Below are positions 38,801 to 49,319 of a stretch of DNA of 64,000 nucleotides, one piece after another (position 1 is the first letter of the stretch; every line of letters starts with the position of its first letter). The stretch is taken from positions 249,311,494 through 249,375,493 of the forward strand of contig NC_073746.1 in assembly GCF_029784135.1 (NCBI RefSeq). Direction: 5' to 3'. The position numbers and the translations under genes were made by a program. The stretch is from Toxorhynchites rutilus septentrionalis (taxonomy: Eukaryota; Arthropoda; Insecta; Diptera; Culicidae). The notes beneath the pieces are model-generated. The model saw only the letters and a program-made list of their open reading frames with translations, made no database searches and had not been told where the DNA came from.

Positions 38801-41800
38801 GCCTAGATTTTCATTTCACCCCCTGTATCTTCCGGTTAGACGTAATCCTACGTCAAAAAATATTATCTTCTATTTAACCCGTCTGTAGGGGAACGTGGCG
38901 AGACCATCAAAAATCATCATCTGCCCTTTGAGTGCAACCACTGTTCTGCAACTTCCTCGAAGATATTGAGCCATATGATGAAATTCGAGTCGAAATGAGT
39001 TTTACTCGTTAGTTATATTTTGCTATGATAGATGCCGTTTTAACTTATATTCGGAACAGACTAAAACACTAACGGAACAGTCATCCAATAACTGAATATT
39101 TGCCTGTCGTGTTTTGTGTCCAATAGATTTGATCAGTACACGTTGATCAAATTTTATCTGTCAAAAAGAGTTTTATGCTAACTTTTTTATGGAGCTCGAG
39201 CACTGTTTGACCTAAGTAAAATATTTCTTATTTCACCTAGCATTTTAGTCACCCTATTTTTGACAACATAAAAATGAGCACTTCATCATATGCATGAACT
39301 TTGTAGAAGACAGTTTTTGTCTAGAGAAAAACGATCTTTGACAAAGTTTGGTTTTAGCGCTTTCTATCTAAGTTACATTAGGGTGAGCATGAAAAAAGAA
39401 AGTTTTTTGATCTAACTTTTATATTTCAAATTCTACATCAAAACTGTCTTCGGACAACTTTTAGAGCTTATGAAGATAAACATTTTGCAATGCAGAACTT
39501 GTGAATATCTTAATCCTACTCAGTATTATTGACGTTTTTTCCCAACAACTAATGATTTCAAATTTAGTTTACTCAGATAGTTCATCGTGGAGGCGATCTG
39601 GCGTAGTGGTAACATCCATGCCTCTCACGCTGAAGGTCACGAGTTCAATTCTCACTCCTGACATTCTTCCAAAAAAATGGAAGTAAAAGTGACGAACCAG
39701 CCAAATGAGTTGAAAATCACTATAATACAGATAAAAAAAAATAGTTTGTCCCAAAAAGAACTACAAAGAAATAAATAGAGCGTATTTTTGAGGAAAATAA
39801 CTTTACAACTCAATTACTTTGAGTAGGATTAAGATATTGACAAGTTCTGCATCGCAAAACATTTGTTTTGGTAAACTCTAAAATTCGTTCGAAGACTGTT
39901 CGCTCGTAGAATTTGAAATATAAAAATTAAAGTGAAAACCCATATTTTTCATGGTGACTTTAATGTAACTTAGAACAAAAGCGCTAAATCGGTTTTATTG
40001 AAAGATAGAAAAAAAAATTTGTTCCACAAAGTTGCTTAAAATAACTGGGGCTACAACATGAACTATGAACAATGAACTATGGTTACCTCTATCTATAACG
40101 ATAATAAAGCTAGATTTTTTATTTCTGTTAAAATTTTAGTCACCCAATTTTTGAAATTGAAATAGAAATGAAAATGAAAATGAGCGCTCCATCATATGTC
40201 ACAACTTTCTCGAAGATAGTTTTTGTCTCGAGCTCTAGATGCAAATTTCCACTTAAATTATTTCTCCTAAAACGTTTTTTGTAAAATACTTTTTCACAGA
40301 AACGAACTATAAATTTATTTCGTATTGCAAAAATTGCATGAACTCGAAGGCTATGAGTTCATGCACATTTTGAAAGTCTGATTATAGTCTGAGCCATAGT
40401 TTTTTCCCGTGAAAAGATAACATTTCTATGAATAGAAAGAAGCTTTCTATGAGAATTTTTTCTGTGCACGATGTCAGTTGAAGTCTGGGGAACCGACCAC
40501 ACACAGCGGGGCCACGTTATACAAATACTGACCAAATAAATAAACAAATATCCAAAAATTTGTTTTAGTTGCTTGTTTTCAGGAAAGTTTACACCTATTC
40601 TTGGTATTTTGATGTAGGTAACTAAGCAACTCCGCCACACTCTATTCAATTTTAGTATTTGTTCAAATGTGGCATGTTTTTGCATCTCGATTTATTACAT
40701 TAAATGAGCCTAAAATAACAAAAAGTGCGCTACACATCAATACTTGCATATCATTTGTATAATATATATGCTATTTCAATATAAGATCAATTTGAGCGAG
40801 CGAAACAGGAGACACTTTGCAAATAAGCTTATCGTATAGTTTGCCAAATACACGGCCCAGACCGAGATGGATATAGATCTCCTTTATGCTCTCCTTTCTA
40901 CTCTTAGAAAACACTTATCTTCTCCATTTTATAAAGAAGTGTAATATTATCACACATTTATGCAACAGCACCAGCAGCTATGTGGATAGCGTGGTCCTGT
41001 TAAACAGCCTTGTATTCCGTCTGGCCTTGTTTCGATCCCCGTTAACATTGTATGGACTTTTTTTTGTACCCCAAAAGAGATGAAAAAAGAAAAAAGAAAG
41101 GAAGGAAGGAAGGTCTTGTATTATAGAGACTTTAAACTTTTGCAGTTCATTCGTCTCTAGCCTTGAGAAAGGCCCTTTGAAAACTCTACTCTATTCTACT
41201 CCAGCGCTACCACCTCCACCCTCTTGCCTTGAGAAAGGCACTCGATCCCTCGCCGTCCAGCTCGTCCAGCAACGATGTTGTCCAGTCGGTGTCCACACAA
41301 AGAATGGTGAAAAAAGAAAGGAAGGAAGGTATTGTATTATAGAGACTTTATTCATTCGTCTCTAAAAAAAGAAAGAGATGTTTGCTCCCATATATACAAA
41401 CATTTTAAAACTTTTGAGACAGATGAGAAGAATATATTTTTTTTTATTGAAATAGACATACAGAAATATTTTCATTCAATCGATACAAACATATTCTGCT
41501 TGCCGCATTTCGAAAAACAAGCAGTGAATACATGGTTCATTATGCTGCACCTTATTCATATTTGTATATAACTATAGAGGCGGCGACAGATAGCCTAAAG
41601 GTGGGAATAGAATGCCGCGCTATGCGTTGCGTCGCTACAATTGTGCTTTGACACTTCATTTTAAACATGTGTGTTTCCATTTAGCCGCCCACAATAATGC
41701 GTTACGTCATTAGCATCGTTGTACTAAACGATAACATTTGTTCTAAACTACTTGCACCGAATATGTCAATGTGTTCTTTTGAAAAACATTAAACTGATTC

Positions 41801-44800
41801 GTGGACACAACAAGAACAAGATTTTCATACGAACTGTAATTCATTGAAAAGAAGTATAAAGAAGTTATTATGTATTCATACTTATGCAAAGTTAAGCAAC
41901 CGTTGCAACCTGAATATCGACTGAATTCATTATATTTAAGGTAATGGTGAATAAACGGTAATTGATACGTAATTGAAAAATGAAATGACAGATTCACAAG
42001 TTGATTCAAGTTGACTGATTGAATTTTACTTTGTGTTTGTTTACATGAAAAGAGGTGACGCGAACGCTAGATTGTGAATACAAGTTAGCAGACTGCGTCG
42101 GGAAAATGTTTTAGCACAAAACGCAGGCAATGACAGCTGATGAGAAGCCACGAACAACGCGGCATTCTGTTTCCACCTTAACGTATTCCTACGTCAACTA
42201 TGCGGTCGTGACACAGCCTCCTGTGACTTTTTACTTATAATATGACCCATAAGACGTACTTGGAAAGGCTTACCTTTCTTCGCAATTTATCAAACGCTTC
42301 GTTCAAATTGAACATTCTCCGTCGCTCCCGGATGTTGGCGGCCCGTCGTTGCGCTATTGAAGCTACCCGACGGCGAGTTTTCTTGTTTGACGACTGTGAT
42401 GCAGATTGAGCTCCACGGGGTGATAGACGTTGGGCAACGAATCCTCCTACCTGTTGCCGGGGCCAGATTGCTGCAGTAGAAAACGTTACATTAGAGTATA
42501 TTTTCAGCAGGTATTATTCTGTTATGATTAGTTTCAATTTATTATATATGGTGTTCAAGCTAATGTTCTCTTTTCCGAGATTATTAGTAGATATTTTAAT
42601 AATCAGTATTCATTTTCCAACATTTTTTTTTATGTCAAATATGTTTTCGATAAGCTAAAACCGGAATAATTTCAACTAGCATCTAGACCTAGCATCAAAT
42701 CGCGTCGGATCATTTTGTAACTATTCGATAAAAATTGCACACACAAATTTGACTGTATTTTTGAACCATTTGAGCTAAAATTCTGAAATTGTGAGTTGTA
42801 GAAAGTGTATTGTGTTGTGTATTGCAGTTCACTCCGGACTACCAGACGCATACCGGAATAATGTCGTAGAAACAACAGATCGTCCAAGAAAAAATGTTGT
42901 GCATTCACAATGAAAACCCGAAAACTTTTCACCGATTGCTAGCGAAAGAAGCTTAAAATCGCAAAAATCACCGTATGAAAAACACCTTTAAGAAACGTCT
43001 AACGGCCGAAAGAAAGAATGGAAGTGGCCTTAAAAGTTATCCCCAAAATGGCCATGAAACTTTGAGCAGAATTCAATCGCCAGCTGAACATCCGGTATGT
43101 CGGTAGAAAATACGAATTGTCAAACTGTTTTGACCAGAAAACTATGAACTATTCTGGACTACATGTGCTCAAAGGGCAGAAGGCACCGAATCGAAATAAG
43201 AAGCAAAATGCTACCGCAAAAACCCTTGCCCAGTTGCCCACCAAATCGTTTTACTTCGATATGGATGACAAAACCTACGCCAAGGTCGACGTCCATAAAC
43301 TCCCTCGCAGTGATGTCCATATCCTTTGTGTAGCGAAGAGAAACTTAAATTCACCATCCTACTTCGGCATCCTCAACGAGAGCGCTCCTCTTTAGTCTAT
43401 AACTAGCTGATCCGGCAAACTTCGTCCCGCCCAAAACTTTTTTTTGTTATCAATACGTCCAAGCGTTCACGTTTTCTTACTTACGATCATGGTTCTAACC
43501 GCAGAACTGTTCATTGATTCATCTTCTAATTGATCCTTTACAATTTACTTTTAATATAAATTTCCTAAGACTTCTACCAAAACTCGTCATTATAATATCA
43601 GATTATTTTCAGACACAATTCTCGTTCGATATTTTTCAATCACTTGCAAATAACATGTTTCTCCGTTATATCGAATAAATGTTTGATACAGAAAATATGA
43701 TAGAATGAAGATAGACCTAAATCGGATAATTTCTTCTTCGAGTTTTGCTCTTATCAACACATTCGGCGATCCATTTTTATTTATATAGATAGAAGAAGAT
43801 ATAGGAGTTTCACATTAATATCCATTTCCACTTTCGAACAAAAACCAATTTCGTTGGCGCAAGCATCAAATGGACCGCTTGTCACTATGTAATTGTAGAA
43901 CATATTCGAATTGAATTTCCCGATTTTTCCCATTTCCCTTCAGATTTTTCCGAAAATTTTCAATTGTCATGTTTGGTTGAAATACAGGGTTTTCCAACTT
44001 TAAATTCCGAAAGTAAATTGAAATAAAACACACTTAGAATTCGAATTTCGATGAAACTTTTATTTCAAATTAAAGTTTGGTTTATGCCATTATGTGTGAA
44101 ATACAACATCATTCAAATGTCCACCTAGGGCTTCCTCGCACACCTTGATCCGGAACAGGTAATTTTCGATGACTTTTCGGCCATATCCATATCTTCAATT
44201 TGTGGCAAAAAAACATCGGTTAACATGCGGCCATAGCGCTCACCATTCACAGTTACCGTCTCGCCGTCCTCATTTTCAAAGAAATACGGCCCGATGACTC
44301 CACCAGACCATAATGCGCACCAAACAGTGACTTTTGGCGGATGCAATGGCCTCTCAACAATCACGTGTGGATTTTCTGAGCCCCATATACGAAAATTTTG
44401 GGTGTTCACATAGCCACCGAGCTCGAAATGTGCCTCATCGCTGAAGAAAATTTGATGCGAAAATTCAGCATTTTGCTGCTGTTGTTCGTTCACCCAATCG
44501 ACGTATGCCCGACGCATTCCATGGTCACCACGCTCTAATTTTTGTACCAGTTGAACTTTATATGGATGTAGGTGCTAGTCCAAATGCAAAATTCGCCACA
44601 ATGATGTGTTTGACAAGCCCAATTGCTGAGCACACCGTGGAATCGAAACATTCGGGTCATCCTCCACACTGGCAGCAACAGCAGCAATATTTTCGGCCGA
44701 ACGCACATTACGATGATGCACAGGTTTCACAATATCCCCTACGGATCCAGTTTGTTCGAATTTACGCACTACATTAGCGATTGTGTGCTCTGTAGGCCGT

Positions 44801-47800
44801 CCATGACGACCAAAATCCGTCGGTAATGCTCGAAAAACATTTGCCGGTTTTTCATCATTTTTATTGTATAATTTAACAAAATTAACACATTGTGCGATGC
44901 TAAAACGATCCATATTGTGAAATGGCAGACATTCAACTAACGATATGACGCTTTGATTGACAGCTATGTCAAACGGTTGTCAGCGCAGGGCTGTATACTT
45001 TCGGAAGCCCGAAATGGAAAACCCTGTAGTTACCACGCCTAAAGGAATGTTCCTCTTTAGAAGCAAATTTATCAAGCCATTTTATCAAATTTTGTAAGAA
45101 TTACAGCGCTGCTCAACAAGTGCGTGTTCCATCGATGCAAATAGATGCTAGTCGAAATGAGCCATGTCTAGTTAGTAAGCCATATATGTAAGAACATTTC
45201 TAGCACATGAGTCAATCGTTTTCTTGACTGATTTTGCAGTGTGTGATGGAGTACCGTTTTGTCTCATATTCCGGATAGTCTCAAATTCCGAACACTTCAT
45301 TTTTAAATGTAAATTTACTAAACTTTTATGTTATAAATATTTGAATAATGAAAACACAGACATTCTTTGAAGTATAGGCTTCATTTTGACATCCTTTACA
45401 GGTATCGATACAGCCTATAATTTATACTATTAGACATTTGCAAAAAAGTGACAGTCAAAACCAATGATAAAATATTTGCGTTAGCATATTCTGTTAAAAA
45501 ACAAGCATCGTTAATTTTTCAGTTTTTGTAGTTTCTTCAACTATTTTGTTTGTTGTTTCCATGTTAAGTACTAGAAAAGGGTTAGAATCTACAATAAATG
45601 GATGAAATAAAATGATATTTTATGCAGAAATCTTCATTAAAATTAGTGTTCGGAATATGAATCAAGTTTCTATGCGTGATTCAAATTGCGAACACTTCAT
45701 TTTTAAATGTTAATTTAGTGAACTTTAATTTTATGAACAAATGAATGAACAAATAATTTTATATTCAAAAATCTGACATTCTTTGGGTTATAGACTTCAT
45801 TTCGTATCGTATTTTGTATCGACACCTTAATGCCTTTGGTCCCGACATCATTTAAACTATAAGAAACAAAAACAATCAATAATTACAGAAGCAAAATCCA
45901 TTTTTTTTGCGTGCATAACAAAAAGATTAGCTAATTGACTTTAATTTGATATATTTGATATATCGAATTGATATATCGAATTTCGTGAAAGAGTACCGTT
46001 TTTAGTACTGAGACTCTGTTTAATGACCATCAAAGCTTAAGTGTTCGGAATATGATACAAAACGGTATTATCATGCAACAAAATTACTTTCTGTTGCCTT
46101 TTCTGATACTCTGGTCGTATTTCACCTAAAGTTCGATTCAAATTCATCATATCTTGTCGTTAGCGTTCAAAGTTCCACAGTTTCACTAAGTTTAAGCACT
46201 TTTCTTTCAATGGTAACAGACAATCAACGCTTCGTGCTCTCCAGGTACAAAAGACGATATGTTCGAAGCTTTGTTTTTCAGTTGAAATCCTTTCTAGATA
46301 TCTTAAACCAATGATGCCAACAGTTGCGTCGAGTGAAGTTTTTTGGTTTTTTCTGATTCTGAAAAGATCGATAAATTGTTCAGGCGAGACTGCGACTCAA
46401 CCGCTTTCAAATAGCTCTTAATGAGGTTAATCATCGAAACAGTGACAGTGTTTCTAAGAAACTTCACGATGAAAGGAGAATTCCAATTCTGCAATAAGAT
46501 TTTTCGGTTGAATGACTGCAGAAAGTCACCGCATCGATGAACAATAAGTTTTTCTTTGAATTTATCCAAACATTCGTGCATCGCAATGTGCTCTTAAGTA
46601 AATGTCGAACTGAATATCATCTAAGAGATATTACTAATCATCAGCAACAGATGGAGGCTAGCTTTTTAACTAAACAGTTCTGAATTCGTACCACCTACGA
46701 TATTGTGCAACTTGCTCAATGCTAATGCTAACATTCTTGCATCGCAATGTGTGCTTCTTCCTACAACATCCGAGAAGCTGCTTCTTGAATCAGGATTGGG
46801 CGATCTTGGATCGATTTTCATAAGATCTATCTTTTCGATTTCGATTTTCGATTTTTTCAATCGATTCTTTGTACCCGAAAAAATCGTAAAGATCGATCTT
46901 TTTCCTTCGATTTTCTCGATCTTGGAGTATTTTTTCAATGTACATCGATTTTAATCTTACCACCTGATAAATTTTATCCGGAAAAAAAATCGCAAAAAAC
47001 GATTTTTTCTTTGCTATTTTTCCCATTTTTTTTATCGTAGAAAAAAAATTGTAAATCTGTTTTTCAGTGAATATTGATTCTCACCAAAATTTGAAAAACA
47101 TTAGATCCCTTTCAAGGTTGTCAAATCGAAAATTTAGGAGAAGCAGTGAAAATTGTGACGAGATGGGATGGTGACATCAATTGAAGCGTTCTTTCCCAGA
47201 ACTGGGACTACTAGCAAGATTTCGACTTAATGCTAGGCGTATGATACGAATGGATTCAACGGGATTATTGTCAGCAGAGTTCTGGATGAATATCAGTTGT
47301 TGAATTTCTAATAGTAATATTCAATTGATTTATTTAAATAAATAATTCCATGACGGATTCATCTTGAACTTGAAAAATACATTTTTTCTGGGCTTTCATG
47401 TTTTTTTGTGTGCTTTAATTCTGAGAATCAAACTGAATTGCCTTTGATGTTTGAATAGATATGTGAAATGTTTATTTCATGCTATGAAAAAGACAATACT
47501 TATATAGAACAAGTAAATAAATTGGCAAAAAGGCTTTCGATTTTTTCAAAGATCGATTCTCTGGTACTGATTTAATCAGTGAAGCGATCCCTGCGCCGTT
47601 TAGAAAAATGATCCACCAAGATCGATCTTTTTCTAAAGATCGCCCAATCCTAGTTCGAACCGCTTTCCGTCATTCTGAATGTTGGCCGTCGTCATAAGCC
47701 GTTCGTACTTAAAGTGGACATCCGTGTTGAAGATCATCGGTCGTCCGATTCCGGAGCATACCGTGAGTATAACTTTGCACGGTGCGATATTGAAACTACT

Positions 47801-48872
47801 AAACCGAAAATAGCGGCATATTGGGAGTGGTTACTTAATCTTCCTACAGTGGACGAATCCTTTTCCGTGTTCTATGACAATATTTATAAGATAACTAGCT
47901 GACCCGGCAAACTTCGTTCCACCCAAAATTAGTTTTTTGTTATCAATACCTTCAAACATTCACGTTTTCTAACTAAGCGCAAGTTCATGAGTCCAATAGC
48001 ACAACTGTTAATTAATTGATCTTTTAATCGACCCCATTGAATTTACCCTTTACTATAAAATTCCTAGTACTGCTACCAAAACTCCTCATTATAATATCAG
48101 ATTATTTTCAGACACCATTCTCGTTCAAGATTTTTCAACCACTTGCAAATTTTTGTTTTCAATTTGTTTCTCCGTTACATGGAATAAATGTTTGATACAG
48201 AAAATATGATAGAAAAAAAACAGACCCCTCCCCCCTGCTCCTCTTCACATGTCAACTTTGGCTCCGTTTGCTTGATTAGTTTTCGAGTTACGCAGAATTT
48301 TTTTTTCGTTTGTGTGACAGCCCACCCTAAGAAAGGAGTGTTGAACCACCGTGAAAACATTCATTGCGCCCTAAAACCTCCATATACCTAATTTGGTTTC
48401 GTTTGCTTGATTAATTTTCGAGTAATGCAGAAATTTGTATTTCATTTGTATGGCAGACCCCCCCCCCCCCCTAAGAGAGGTTGAGGAGTATCTAACTACC
48501 GTAAAATCATTTACTGCACCCTAAAACCTTCACATGCCAAATTTGGTTTCGTTTGCTTGATTAATTCTCGAGTAATGCAGAAACTTGTGTTTCATTTGTA
48601 TGGCAGCGGTTGAGTGTCTAACCACCATAGAATCATTTATTGCACCCTGAAACACCCACATGCCAAATTTCGTTTCATTTGCATGATTAATTCTCGAGTA
48701 ATACAGAAATTTATGTTCCATTTTTATGGCAGCCCCCTTTAGAGAGGGGGGAGGAGTCTCAAACTATCACGAAAACCTTCCCCGACTCCAAGAACTCCTA
48801 CATACCAATTTTTATGTCGATCGGTTTAGTAGTTTCCGAGTCCATAAGAATCAGACAGACAGACAGAAATCC

Positions 48873-48934
<62 letters not shown>

Positions 48935-49232
48935 TAAAAATGTACTTTCGGAATCAGAGTTTTTAAAAACTAAACTGTTCCTTTCGAGTATAAAAATCGG
49001 ACTAACTTTATTTTCCAATCTATGTCATACAGAGGCCTAGCGTCCCTATGCTATCTAACCAACAGATTCGCTAGCGTTGCATTTCTCTGCGTTGGGGACT
49101 CTGGAATGTAATGTAAACTCGCGCTCGGTGATGCGGCGATACGGGAATCTGCTGATGCTGTGTTGATGTTTATTTGTTGATCGTTTACGCTCTGCTCGTC
49201 GCATGGATCGTTAACTTATATATATATATATA

Positions 49233-49319
<87 letters not shown>

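Noticed and set aside
39583..39660. tRNA gene at the SINE head
   Set aside because: A and B boxes are present, but the sequence does not close into a full cloverleaf, and it continues into a SINE body with an A-rich tail.
43403..48930. One large element bounded by the two AACTAGCTGA repeats
   Set aside because: The two are in direct orientation, differ in length and each has its own end motif, so they are separate copies of a dispersed repeat.
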